Shown here: positions 23,501-35,296 of the stretch, in pieces | Layout: the number at the start of each line of letters is the position of its first letter | Position numbering within the stretch: position 1 is the first letter of the stretch | Source of the DNA: Porpolomopsis calyptriformis | Taxonomy: Eukaryota; Basidiomycota; Agaricomycetes; Agaricales; Hygrophoraceae | Direction of reading: 5' to 3' | NCBI GenBank assembly: GCA_951640195.1 | Contig: OX621163.1 | Span: 2,294,001 to 2,358,000 of the forward strand | Length of the DNA stretch: 64,000 bases | Notes under the pieces: generated by a model | What the model saw: only the letters and a program-made list of their open reading frames with translations | Told to the model about the DNA's origin: nothing | Databases searched by the model: none | Program-made: the position numbers and the translations under genes

Positions 23501-25220
23501 CAAGATACCTATGAACTTTGAGGGCTAGATCCTCGCCCACCAGGGAACCTATACGCTCCCGTTCGACAATGATGATGTCCCCATTCGGCTTTTCAACATC
23601 TATCGCGAGTGGCCAGCGGGCGCTTCGTTCGACTTCACGGCATCTAGCGATAAACCCTTCCCAATCTCTCTTCAAAGCGTTCCAGTATTTAGAATATTGG
23701 AGGGCTCCCGTATGCTGGTCGCGAACAAGATCGACAGTGCAGCCTACTACAGCAGCGATGTTTCCGGCCAATGTGTGATAGACGGTCATCAGCTGAGGTG
23801 CACGAGGACCAGGCAAGGAACAGCAAGCATCTGTGTATTGATTGATAGCGGTGCGTAAGGTTAGGGCGGAGAAAACCCCGGGTCTCATGACGGCCTCGCA
23901 GAATCTCTCTGTCATTGATCCGGGCGAAAGAAGAAGCTCCTCCAAGTACGCTGGGGTCAGCTCTGGCTCAGAGGGGTAGGAGGCAGTTGTCCAAGCGACT
24001 CCTTCCGAGTTATCCTGCAGCTCTTCCGGGTCAAGTGCCGCCTGTTCAACCGTAGATTGACCTTGGCGATCCCATAAGACGTACAGCTTATTATTGGTCA
24101 CTATGAAATCCTGGAGACGACAATAAACACTTGACCGTGAAGACTCAATCAGCCGAATCTCGCGCAAATGATCCGCGAATGAATCAAAAAGATGGAAAAC
24201 GCCACCAGAGGAAGGGGAAGATGGTGTCGGGTTAAAGGCAAGTATGTAGATATGCTCCTCATTAGAGACGATTGTAAATGCCCGTAAAAGTGTTTTTGGT
24301 CCAGTGTCTAGAAGGCTGCGAGGCTTGTTGTCCGTAGCACCCGATGGCAACGGGGGCGTGGCTTTTCCTGGGATCTTCAAGGATAGCACTTTGGAAGACA
24401 CGCATCCGATCTTGGCCTTCCAAAACCGTAAAGTCCTATCCCTGGAAAGGGTCCAAATGTGACTTATGTCCGTGGGCCAAGGGTGACATGTCATTGAAAC
24501 GATTTCGGAACCGCTGGAAGTTGTGGTGGCCAGAGTAGGAAGAAACGAGGTGAGCTGATGAAGGAAAGAACCGTGCTGAAACAAGGATTCTGTCCATTCA
24601 TCTTATCCGTCAACATCGTCAGTTCCGGGTGACTAGGGAGTGAATATGGCAACAGGCGCACCATGATGACTGGCGTCCCCAATACTCTCGGTTTCCAGAC
24701 GAAGAAGAGAGCCGTTCGAGAGGCCTATTGCGACACTGTGCATTCCCTGCACCTGAACTACACCCTTTACAGATCCAGCTACATATTTTATGAGATATTC
24801 ACGACACCAAGGTCCGCTAAGCTGATCGTGCCACAGCTGGCTGCTGCCGCCGCCGATGGGGAGCACCAGACGGTATAGTGAGCCAGTGGTTGTGACCGCA
24901 ATAACATGGAGTTCGCTCGATTTCCACAAGAAGAGCGCGGGAGACGAGAGGATTGGGGCAGGAAAAACAAAGCGGATGGGTGGGTGGTCGATCGAAAGGG
25001 AAAGGAGCTCCAAGAGCAAGCCGCCATGTAAAACGCGTAAAAGGATTGTTCCTGTGGTGGATGTATGCAGCAAGGAGGAAAAGGACGCGTGCTCGGGCAG
25101 AGGCTCTGATTCATTTGGGAGAGGTGTGTGCTGATTGGTGGTCTGGACGGGAATGGATGCTACTTGTGATGACGGGAAAAGGGAAGATAATTGGGTCGCG
25201 AGGAGAAGTCCGCCATCCAT
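20569..25220 (-). CDS. NUP120: Nucleoporin Nup120/Nup160
   Basis: Scaffold subunit of the Y (Nup84/Nup107) complex of the nuclear pore. The N-terminal beta-propeller region starts MDGGLLLATQLSSLF, with PIRFVFPAPILSSPALFL and IWTLSRDRTLRFWKAKIG, typical of Nup120/160 propellers. A long helical domain follows in one exon of about 2.6 kb (LTPAYLEELLLSPGSMTERF, ARELLAWLPRTPGVTYVLAR, SFYLHASSLCKSILAIQHE, GDYRNGTKRLHHARETDRS). The C-terminus ends NWVDQMQKMSQFSR. About 1,400 residues with several introns near both ends. The start was chosen at the first Met of a long open exon. The promoter carries a short AACGC tandem repeat. Confidence 0.88.
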
Positions 25221-27618
25221 TTAGACGAGGCCACGGTCAGTGTCTGAACTTATTACTTACTGAAGTGCACGGAACGCAACGCAACGCAACGCTCGCTCGC
25301 AAAGGTGCTGCCATTTGACTAAAAGTTCCCACGGGTGTTATATCCCGATTTAGCCATTCACTGGCGGGCGAATGCAGGAAAAGGCGAAGATCGCCATCTG
25401 TTTCGCTATGATTCGGTACAATTTTGTGATTAGCCTTAACAGACGAAAACGTACAGAGAGTCATCGAACTTGGTCAAAAGTGGTTAGCACCCTACGGAGC
25501 TCAGCGCTCGCCATCTTTGGGCTCGATCCACCCCACTTATCCCATAACACAAGGACCCTCTGGCTGCGTCAGTAAAGTGCTGTTAGATATGACTCCTGCA
25601 TTTGCAGTGTTTTCCGATTCGTTCCAAATGCCACCAGCAGCTCCGAGCGCGTGCCCTCCAGGTGGGAGCACTGCCAAAGAATGACTGCGGTTGAAAAACT
25701 CGACGTTTAACACTTAGCGGCCTCTTTTTTCGCAGGGGACGGTCAGCCGTAAGGTTAACTCTGAGGCCAACGTCGCACTCGACAGAGAACCGCGAAGAGT
25801 TTGAGCTAAACTTTACAATTGTGACCCGAGGTCAGTGTCTTCGACCCCTTCCCCCGCCAACTGAATCGCAGTGGTATGGATGTTCGATCCCGGGAGCATT
25901 TACTGGATGCCAAAGACAAGAGGTCTTCACCCCCTCTAGAGCACAAAGATGATGACACCGAGTTGAATACGAGGCAGAAACGATTGGATGGATTGACGAT
26001 TCAAGATGAGGGGCACTAGCGACCGGGGGGGGGATGGCGCGAAGTTAAATTCTTTATTATTCTCACAGACTCGGACGAGAGCGATACGCGTGGGTGAATT
26101 TCAGTGTTCGAACACTGCTGCCGCTTTGGGATGACAAGCTGCATCAAACGGGAGTCTGTGTGATATTGGAATCAAATGATGTGACTAGAGTTTCAGCAGT
26201 GGCGAGGGCTCGATCCAATTTGGTGGAGCCAGAGTGCTGCATCAGAGGAAGACTGGTGCGTAGATGAATCCAGACAACATGCAGGCGCATCGATCGACAA
26301 TGAAAACGATCCCCTTCGAGAAGAAAGCGAGGTCGTCATTTGATGCTTATGGTCAGGTGGAATGAGAAGGAATGAGGCATGGATCGCCAGGCCTAGAGCG
26401 ATTAAATACTCGAAAACACGCCCATACCAGCATGAAGGGTTTCACGGTTGCTGAGACTGAAGTGGTGGGTCACCGAGCAGATTCGCGGAGTCAGAGGTGT
26501 ACACGCCACCTTGGCGCAAAACGGCATTCCCAGAGCACCGGAAGGTACAGATTTACCGTTATCTTTCAGATTTAGGGTGTTAGCTGTTCGAGTCAAAACG
26601 ACATGATTAGGAAATAGGATGAAAGCTTTCGTCAAGGAAGTTGACACACCAGCCCAAGCCTTGGGATAAGCCGTGGAAAAGCAGTCCTGCATAGCCTGCA
26701 AATGACTCGGGAAGATGAGGCAGCAGATCTGAGGGATATTCTAGGCTTTAATATTCCCAAGGGCTGGTGCTCTTTGTACCTGGAAGACGGACTGCAGGCG
26801 ATATGCCAAATTTAAAAAAGCATCGGACGATTTCAGTGAAATCTGCAAATGGCGATGCACCGCAAACTCACCTCGCAAAGGCAGTAGTAGTCATTTAATT
26901 TGGGTTACAATGATAGTTCTGAATGTCTTTCAAATTTAAAATCGACCAGCGACATTTACGCTGAGGCTTGAATTGGCAATTTTGGCTCTGGATTCAGAGG
27001 CCTCCGCAGGTAGGAACAGCGGTGCTGAGCCAGGGTGCTTGGTAGAAAGACATCGTGTTGGCTGGTTTTTTGAAAAAGTAAACGCCGGTGGCTTGAGCTG
27101 CGCGCGAACCTACTGACTTGCTAATTCGGTCCGAACCCTATTATGGAGACCCAGCTCATGAATTTTCATGAACACACACGCCAGCATCTGAACGTTGTCG
27201 CATTCTGGCCTTCATTCGATCCAACTTGAAGCCTGAGAGGAGGACTACTATATCTGTTCACTGCCGCCGTTCCGGAGTCTTCATCTATCATGTCTTCTGC
27301 ACCACCTGGTGAGTGGCGATTGCAAATGATCCGACCTCGTGTGTTCTAGCACAATTTGCAGTGCTGCTGTTTTCGACCTTTCTATGATCGAAGAAAGCAC
27401 GTCCTCCTCGTTTTTCTGCATGTTTGGACCATAAAAGCAGACGATCGTATGGGCGAATCCATATCAACAAGCGCACGGGTAGCCAGAGCCCAGCAGCCTT
27501 CTCTTACTTGGACTTTCTAATACGCACGTTAATTCTATACCGCTCTTCGGTCGGCATACTATTCGACTCTTCGCCGCAAGCCTAACCCTCAATCTCTCTA
27601 ATCAGCCCAACATCACCA
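25221..27618. other. Gene-poor intergenic region (2.4 kb)
   Basis: No gene I can support. Two weak open frames exist: 25876-26019 (+, 47 codons, charged, starts MDVRSREHLLDAKDK) and 26402-26701 (-, 99 codons, MQAMQDCFSTAYPK). Neither joins other exons convincingly. The final part (27290-27618) holds a possible 5' exon, MSSAPP followed by GTGAGT, that may belong to the UTR of the next gene. Confidence 0.45.
25273..25292. repeat. AACGC pentamer tandem repeat
   Basis: Four consecutive AACGC units about 55 bp upstream of the Nup120 start, followed by CTCGCTCGC. Simple-sequence repeat in the promoter or 5' UTR. Confidence 0.6.
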
Positions 27619-28160
27619 ATGGACCAATTAATCGCGTTCGATGCCATTTTGTTTCCCTCCGATGGTCGCCCGCCCCATCTCGTCGCGCTCATGACAAGCC
27701 CGATGACGGTGCAAATGCAGCAAGCCAGCGGCGCAGGCAGCCTCGCGCGACTCCCCCATCCTGAGCACTACATGTCGTTTGTCCCGGAAGGTCTCGGACC
27801 ACGAGCGTGGAAATATCAAGTTTGATTCCCTCCCCGCCCTTATCTTTCATTCATTCACACGTGGTTTGATTCCAGCTTGTCGAGGCGCTCGATGGTATGA
27901 ACCGAAAGTTCGCCAATCCATACGTCATCTTTTATCCTGTCGTGTCGCGAGATGGTATGCCGTTCCCCCCCAACAAATCTATCCGCGAGATACAAGGGAG
28001 ATTGTTCCGAGAGGAATGCGCATGGCGAGGTGACATCATTATCGCAAAATACCGCGAGAATCCGTTTGCTTCCATGATTGACGCGTCGATGGCGGATTTT
28101 CCTATCTTGAAAAACTATCTGTTGACGCATGGCGCCCCGCTGCCGGTCAGCAACCTCTGA
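27619..28160 (+). CDS. Conserved fungal hypothetical protein (~158 aa)
   Basis: Two exons split by an intron of about 52 nt after AWKYQ. The first starts MDQLIAFDAILFPSDGRPPH and contains HPEHYMSFVPEGLG; the second reads LVEALDGMNRKFANPYVIFY, PVVSRDGMPFPPNKSIREIQ, EECAWRGDIIIAKY and ends LTHGAPLPVSNL. It has no signal peptide, membrane span or known catalytic motif. The regular hydrophobic/polar pattern and clean splicing say it is a real gene. I recall similar short proteins from other agaricomycetes but no function. A 5' UTR intron starting near 27310 is likely. Confidence 0.75.
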
Positions 28161-28356
28161 TTCCAATCTCAATTCTATGCTAATCACTCGCTTTACCAGT
28201 GAACGACTCTCGACACATCCGTATCTGATCCACTAAAAATTGCATCTTCATATCGCAGTTTTGTCCGTTCATTTCTGACATTTTAACTTTTATGCACTGG
28301 TAATTCGCGGAACTATTGTATATATAGATCGGACAGGTTGGCCTACTTATTATACT

Positions 28357-29603
28357 TTACAATTCCTCATGCAATGCATCTTTTTTTCCCGGTTTCTGGT
28401 GCGGCCCCATCTTGCTTTCGGTGGAGCCTTTATCTTTGGGTGCGTTGCGTTTCTTGGCATCACAGGGCTCTGGAATGGGGCTGGCGGGGTTAATAGGAGG
28501 GTGCAACACCCTTCCGACTTTGGTGTACTTCTTGTGTTCCGCGAAGAACTTCTTCCAATGATTGACGCTCTGTGGTGGGTAAGCCAGGCACGATGCAGAG
28601 GAAGACAAAAGAGAGAAGCTTACTTCTAGTTCGGATTCGCTCAAGCCGCGCAAGTCGTGAGTGCGATGTTCGCGGAAACAGCCTGTACCGAAGGATCTTG
28701 CGGCGTCAACCCCAGCCCTGGAAAAAGAGTACCGTAATTAGTATATCGGTGCCAGAAGCCGGAACATCGCAACGAACATTAAATGGTAGGCCCCCCCTTG
28801 TCCGTACGTCTTCGGATTGCTGGAGACGTCATACACGTCGTGGTCGATCTGTCCCATGATAGATCATGACTATGGTTTACGTGTAACCTGACCCGGGACC
28901 ATCTTACAGCCAAGTAGATAGGTTTGTCCGGACTGGAGCCGTCAAATTCGGCGAGGTAAGCTTCCGAGAACAACCGTTGATTGACCTGTGCAAGTCCCCC
29001 CCCACATTCATTCGAACGAGGTTTTGTCAAGCTAAACGAAACACCCCCTCACCACCACCGATCGGACGAGGAGAAACTCACGGGAAAGTAAGTCTTGAGC
29101 TGCACCCATTTGCCCTCGTAATCCCACAGAAAATTTCCGGTGAGGAATTTGCCCGCCAGCAGGAGAATGATGACGAGCGTGACAATAAACTTGAGCAGAC
29201 CAGCTAGCCCGACTTCTTCTTCGGCGGTCGGATCTCGCTCCTCTGGTCCGACCTCTTCCCCTCTCGCTAATTTCTGGTCCCGCTCTTCCTTCCGCTCCAG
29301 CCATGCCTGGTGCAATGCTTCCTGCCGGTCGCGGTACTCCTTGTAGCTTTTTTTTTTTTTTTGTACAAGTAAGAACAACTCTTTAAGAAGAACATGGTTC
29401 ACGTACGCGAGGAACGGCTTGTTTGCTGGCTTTGTCGACACCATTCTGTTCGGGATGAACGGATCTGGAACTTTGGGATGGGTATCGTCGACGGGAAAGG
29501 TGGGTGGAGGAGCTTCGGCCGCTTGGTTAGTATCGCCTGGCCGAGCAGTAGCTCTTGGTGCAATAAGAGGGGGACCACCAACTGCTTCTTGTAGCCAAGA
29601 CAT
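28357..29603 (-). CDS. Membrane-anchored cytochrome b5-like (MAPR/Dap1) protein
   Basis: Haem/steroid-binding domain protein of the membrane-associated progesterone receptor type, expected at the ER. The N-terminus starts MSWLQEAVGGPPLIAPR and is Pro-rich. A charged stretch (RQEALHQAWLERKEERDQK) is followed by one membrane span, LLKFIVTLVIILLLAGKFL. The cytochrome b5-like fold then reads NQRLFSEAYLAEFDGSSPDK, PIYLAVDHDVYDVSS, GPYHLMVGVDAARSFGTGCF and HDLRGLSESEL. The tail is Lys-rich (KKRNAPKDKGSTESK) and ends KKDALHEEL. About 300 residues, longer than Dap1 because of the N-terminal extension and C-terminal tail. The intron near 29347-29405 has a poly-A stretch just before its AG (T run on the + strand). 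Confidence 0.87.
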
Positions 29604-30166
29604 TGTGAAGATGAGTAAGTATCGCTTACGGTAATGTATGACCAAACGTGTGCATATGCATTCGATGACAAAAACAAAGGCGATACAAACACAGTGGTTT
29701 AAATTAGGAGGGGGGGCCCAAATTACCTGGCGAAGGGTAAAGTGGATAAGTAAGGTATTATAGATATTACAGAGGATGGGGGGAGGCGGAGAGGGGGAGG
29801 GGGGATTTAGTTGCTGGCAGCCTCAAAGCGCGGAAATACTGCGCGATGAGGACTGCTTGGTTGGAATAATATTAATGCGTTGGTAGGAGTCAAAAAAAAA
29901 AAAAACGGAACAGGAAGAAAGATCAGAAAACAGTGAGCTCCCGGGGTCCAACGTGCCAAGCCATGCTGATCACCGTAAATAGAGAAATGTAGCCGTATTG
30001 GAGAATGACAAGAGCATAGAGGGTGGTGAATGAAATGAGCCGCCAAGTGCGAGTTGTGTTATTGAGGGAAACAGGGATGATCAAGAGACCACGAACGAAA
30101 GGCATGCTGATCAATAGTCCATAGAGAGCGATGGAGAAGTGCATAAGAGAAATGATGATCAAAAGT
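29604..30166. other. Region downstream of the RGS gene / upstream of the cytochrome b5-like gene
   Basis: Both neighbours are on the minus strand. The stretch should hold the RGS 3' UTR and the promoter of the b5-like gene. A hydrophobic 79-codon frame (29923-30162, -) begins five bases after the RGS stop in another frame; its first ATG is internal. I see no support for it as a gene. Confidence 0.45.
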
Positions 30167-32265
30167 CTACGGTTTCGCTGACAAAGGTTGGACGACGTGG
30201 CGATGTTCCCGCTCGCTTGCTTGCTGCGAAACTGTCATGTAGGCTCCTCCAATCTCCTCCGCAGAAGTCGATGTCAGGCCGGGGGGTGCCGAAGGTCCGG
30301 ACGACAAAAATTGGATATCGCTTTCTGTTGGGTCAAAATCTTCACCATTCCGCATTGCTTGAAACTTGGGAGTCTTAATGAACTGGTAAAAAAAAAAAAA
30401 AGACATTGAGGCAAAAATAGGTCAATTTGGCGAATCGCGACTTACTTTTGGGACCGAATCAGTCGACATTAACCGAAATACGTGCATCTGAATACGCTCG
30501 TACAAACGGATCATCGTTTGAAGCTGAGTCGCATTGAAGGCATTGGCCTGTGCAGGTTCCATCCGTCCTTGGAATCCCTTGCCCGTCAAATTCGTCACTA
30601 CCTCGTCAAGATACTTCGCCAACTCGTTCCGCAGTCCATGATCGATGTTCAGCTCGCACTGACTTGAGGGCGCAAGATACGTATTGTAAATGATGAAAGC
30701 AGTGCTGATTAACGATTCGTGATGTCTTTCCATTGCCGCATGTCCGGGACCACGTCCTCCTTGCCGCGGGGTGATTGCGATTGCGCTCGAAGAGATATTG
30801 AACCTTTTTTTGAAATCTTGCACGTCCAGCCAGAACGACAAGTTTTCTTCGCAAAAGTTAGTTCTCAGGAAGTCGCGGAACAACGAACGCAGGGCGGGTT
30901 CTTCGAGGATATAGCGAAGGCGATCGGTGTTGCTCTCCTTCGAGCCTTTCTTGTCGCCAGGTTCGTAATTAGTGTTGAGTTTTTCCGCCATTGAGATCCT
31001 ACGATGAATGGTTGCGTCACTGGAAGACTGCTTGGAAGCATCTCCAGGGGCTACATCGGGTTCCGTAGTCGCGGTATCCTCGATAGATGGACGTTCTGAC
31101 ATGTTGGTGGCGGACGCGTTGGGCGATATTTGGACCCCTCTTGATCCATCCCAGTGGGCAAGCCGCCGTCCTTCGTCGGTGATTCTGTATATGGCCTTTG
31201 CAGTGCAGCGAAACTCTCCGAATTGCTATGAAGCGATTGAAAGTCAGAAATCATACGTGAAGAAAAGAAAAGGATTACATACGCTGACAGCTGAATTACC
31301 GCCTGGTGCTGAACCACGGACGGTGAAGATGATCGCAGAATCATTGTTTTTCCGCCTGTCGCTGACAAGGGTGATTAGACCGAATCGAACGAATTGAGCG
31401 GCCATTTCCGCTGCTTCTTCTCGTCCAACGACGGAGGTAAAGTCACAAAGCCACTCGAGAGCGGTCACTGCGGCAAAGCACCACTTATGAGTCTGGCCCT
31501 TTGACAGCCCTTTTTCTGTGACATCCATGAGTGAGACACCCTTGGATCGTTCGTGATAGACTTGAAACGCATCGGCTGGGCTACTAGATTGAGATGGGTA
31601 GTTGGGCTGGCGGCCGACAAAACGTCGGAAAAGGGCGGTGATGACGGATTGAGTGACTATGATCTCGTCGTCGACGGAACGTCGCTCGAGGTGGAGTAAC
31701 TTGATACAGATGGGTTGTGTGGCAAATACCTCCTGGAGGTGATCAGAGTTGATGCCGTTCTTACTGATGAACCGTTCGAGGACATGAAGGCCTTTGGGGG
31801 TGAGGACGTAGACACCTCGGTCTTTGAAAAGATTCGAGGATGGGTCTGCGGCATTCTCGATAAGACGGGCGTCCATGAAGTGTTGGCTCATTGCCTTTGC
31901 CATGTCACGAGTCATGGAGAAGGTTGTTGTGGTCGTCGTTGTCACGACACGCGAAGGTTCTTTGGGATCCGGCCCACGGTTTGACTGGGAAAATTTGAGC
32001 GAGGCCAGATTCTGCGCTGCGTCATCTCTGAGGGAGGTAAGATAGAATGAGAGGATGAGATGGGAGCGAATGATGGGAGACGGACGTTGAGAAGGAATTA
32101 GGGAAACTACGGAAGAACTGCTTGTGTGTTGTGAGCTGGAGAGATACGATAAGGGTCGCGAAAAGGTCAAGAGTGTCCTAGGAAGGTGTGAACGAGCGAA
32201 GAGGACAGGAAAAAAAGAGGGGTCACTTTGAGAAACGGTCTCCCGCGTTTTGTGGTCTTCATCAT
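30167..32265 (-). CDS. RGS protein with DEP domains (FlbA/Sst2 type)
   Basis: GTPase-activating protein for a heterotrimeric G-alpha subunit, turning off pheromone or growth signalling. The start MMKTTKRGRPFLK joins DTLDLFATLIVSLQLTTHKQ after one intron, then AAQNLASLKFSQSNRGPDP and the poly-Thr TTTTTTTFSMTRDMAKAM, all characteristic of FlbA/Sst2 N-termini. DEP regions follow (DARLIENAADPSSNLFKDRG, then LMDVTEKGLSKGQTHKWCFA). The RGS box spans PALRSLFRDFLRTNFCEENL, SFWLDVQDFKKRF, and QTMIRLYERIQMHVFRLMS. It ends VVQPLSAKP. About 600 residues. The larger ORF start at 32170 is inside an intron-exon chain; the upstream exon fixes the start at 32265. Confidence 0.92.
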
Positions 32266-33845
32266 GTGTGACGAAGTCACCTGGGGATCTTGTGGGTCGG
32301 CTGAGGGCGGCATTGGAGAAGGCGTAGGAAAGAAATATTAGGAAGATAGGAATGTACTACAGAGAACCAACGGCGGGCAGCTAGCAAGGGGGTACGAGGA
32401 GGGGAGAGGGTAAGAAAGGTGAAGGGGGAGATGAAGAGGGACAAGATGGGACGCGTGGTAAATTTGGTTGGCAACGATGCCCGATTCTTTCTCACGTTCC
32501 TAATATGGACATAAAACAGGGGTGTATTGTCCTTTTAACTACAACACGTCCGCGTCAGAGACTGGATTCTCGTCTCTGGATTCTCATCGAGGATATCAGT
32601 CGGCAAAGAGAAAAAGAGGGGAAGAAAGAGAGGGAGAAAGACAAAAAAGACTGCACCGTACTCGTCCAATAGAGGCACCGATCGGATACAGAGCTAATCT
32701 CCTGCACATCGCCGAGATGCCGACAAGCTACTAATAATACAAGACTGCCGGGACGGTTCTTGTTCGTGATTTGCTGTGCTTGTCACAACCAAACCGTAGC
32801 TTGCTACTGTTTCTGCTAATATATCGGCCAAACTAATCACAAGGTAAATTTCCTCTCAAATTCACGAGACATATCCGCTCAATCCCGTGCAGACCGGACA
32901 GGGCGGTGTGGGGCGCTATACCCATCATGATACTTTTTGCGGTGCAGACCATCATTCAACTTTCTGTCCATCGTTAGGCCCCAAGTTCGCTCCTTAAAAT
33001 GCCTCCGACACACCTTGCGTGTTGAGCAGGACGGATCCCATTTAATCGGTCGACTTCGCCCGAGGCACGTCTAGGTCCGCATGCTTCGGCTTAAGGCACT
33101 GAGGGTGAGACGCGGAGTATAAGCTCTCAAATTTCTCAAATACAATATTCGAAACTCGTTTCCCCGGTCATGTGGTTTTACCCACTCGGAGTGGTCTTAT
33201 TTATAAATTTCTGTTCCAACGGATCGGTTTTGTTGGGACGGCTTCAACCTTTGTACCAGATTATAACGACCATCACAGGGCCGAAGATGAATTGGATCTT
33301 CATCCTATCGGCCCAAGGATAACAAAGTCCGTTCCACCTGTTCACTCGGCTATCATTATTCTGACGCCTCCGAACTCCAAGTGGGAAGCCCGTTTTTTTC
33401 TTGGTGCCTATGTCTTGGTCTCGTGGTTGTTGCAACCGTCGCGTGCTCGGTTTTGTGGACCTTTGAAACGGCCACAAAAAAATTTACCAGCGCACATCTT
33501 CTGTGGGCGCTCGCCAATACCCACTGACTTGCGACTTCTCATGTTTCATCTTGGGCAAAAAACAGTCGAATGACGGCCGCTCTAGCTCTACCACTGCGCA
33601 CAACGCACGAGTGACGTATTTCGTCCATTCCTCCCATTCCTGTTTCGCTGCGAAAAATGTTCGCTTGCAACCATTACCGGTTCACCCTGCATACCGGATC
33701 ACTGCAAGTCCATTTTGTAACACCACAACCCTTATCTTACCAATCCATCTCATGATCTGCTTTCTCTAAGCTATATTTGTACATATTTGGCTATCCTTCC
33801 TAAGATAGCCATGGCGGTTCTCTGCTTCCGACATCCCTTGTTCAC
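32266..33845. other. Divergent intergenic region (1.6 kb)
   Basis: Between the RGS start and the small coiled-coil gene. It contains GA-rich/CT-rich stretches (32390-32460, 32600-32645) and no supported gene. The 133-codon frame at 33172-33573 has no recognisable content. Confidence 0.45.
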
Positions 33846-34891
33846 ATGAACTTTACCAACATCAATGTGATCTGGTCGACTACTTCGTTTCCATCCGTTG
33901 GGTACTGATGTTATGCACAGGATCCTGCGGGAGTCAAAGCACTACTTGACCAGCTTCGGTCGTCGCAGGCATGGCAGGAAACCCTTTCGCAGCCGGCTAC
34001 ACACAGCAGCGAATCAAGTAGCTCGGTTTCGAATGGCTCTATGATGCCTCCAGAAGATCCCGTGTCTACCGGGACAATCTTACCAACGCCCGCTAGCTCT
34101 GTTGCTGCCTTGCTATCTCGACTTCAAGCCGCCACTAGTCAAATAGACCCGCAAAGTGGCGTGTTCAAACCTCCTCTCGGGCTGTCATCATCGAGATCGG
34201 CCGAAGATGTAGCTTCTAGATCTCGAATCCAAGACCTCAGGTCTTTGACATCTCAGCAAGCGTTACCGCATTTAGTCCAACTCGCTGATGATCCGAATTT
34301 CATTTCATCAATAAATCAGGTATGTTGTAAAATTATGGCGCTCCGACGTGAGCTTCACTCATGCCTTGTGAACAGATGAAGGAAGAGCAAGCTGGTTTAG
34401 AACAAAAACTATGGTCAGAACGACAGGCGATCTATAAGAAATACGAAGACAAAGTGAAAGTTTCTCGAGCAAAGTACAGCACTGCTTTTCTATACTTTCT
34501 ACCCTTGATTTGAGCTTCCTCTGCACTAAGAGCCGATATGATGGGGACTGGCCTCACCAAGCATGAAGCCGATGTTTGTCCAACATTTCCCTGCTGGCTT
34601 GTGATTTGAGCTGATTCTTGCTGCCCCTATACAGATGTTGACTGAGGCTTTCCAGAAGGAATTATGCCAATTTGATTTGGAACGAGTGCTTCCTGCTTGG
34701 GATGGACTTGTAACAAAACAACAAAGTGCACTTGAGGGCCAAGGTGTGCCTGCAATGTTTGTAACAACAAGAGGCATTGACAGAGAAGTAAGGACCTTGC
34801 TGATTCTTGTTCTCTGGCTAATGGCTCCCATCTCTGGTGAACACAGAGGCAGCAAAGCGTGATGAAAATCCTCGAAGGTATCATGGGATAA
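33846..34891 (+). CDS. Conserved coiled-coil protein, function unknown
   Basis: Five or six exons. Exon 1 is tiny: MNFTNIN, then a 54-nt intron, then DPAGVKALLDQLRSSQAWQE. A Ser/Pro-rich linker leads to ASSVAALLSRLQAATSQID, SRIQDLRSLTSQQALPHLVQ and LADDPNFISSINQ. Next is a charged helix, KEEQAGLEQKLWSERQAIYK, then KADMMGTGLTKHEADMLTEA, FQKELCQFDLERVLPAWDGL and the end QSVMKILEGIMG. Every intron is GT-AG and keeps the frame. About 240 residues with no membrane span. The Ala/Glu/Lys-rich helix suggests oligomerisation. I do not recognise the family. Confidence 0.8.
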
Positions 34892-35296
34892 TTTGTTTTT
34901 TTCAGTACAGATGTAGCTTGAGAAGAATAATGAACTGAGGTGAATGCCGCGCCGGCTACCCGGACAGATCTGAGATATTCCAAAATGGAAACGATACCAT
35001 CAGTTCCGTCTCCACCTGATGGCCACTTTTCCAAGCAACCCTTGCCACTGGGTAACTGCATAGACGCCGGCTCTTTGTGAGGTCCTATAACCTACCTTTG
35101 GTGAGCTGTCGGTCTGAAGCTGTGAAACCGAGAAAGACTGACCCGCCATCTTGTTCGTAACATCGCGCCAGGGTTGACGCGACGCTAACCCGCCAACTCG
35201 CAAAGGTGCCGAAGTCGCCGAACATTGTTTTTTAATCTTCACCGAGTCTTCCTCTATGACTTCTGTGCCTCTCCTTCACTTTCACTCCCTTTCAAA
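34892..35296. other. Intergenic region
   Basis: 405 bp between two + strand genes; it ends in a pyrimidine-rich leader (35230-35290) ahead of the next ATG. Opposite-strand open frames here look accidental. Confidence 0.45.

Noticed and set aside
26402..26701. 99-codon minus-strand frame in the gene-poor region
   Set aside because: No homologue recognised, no convincing flanking exons, and its length is within what chance gives in 64 kb.
29923..30162. Hydrophobic 79-codon frame after the RGS stop
   Set aside because: Starts on a non-ATG codon directly after the RGS stop in a different frame; most likely 3' UTR of that gene.
33172..33573. 133-codon + strand frame in the RGS upstream region
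   Set aside because: No domain or splice support; composition is mixed and opposite-strand frames are equally open.
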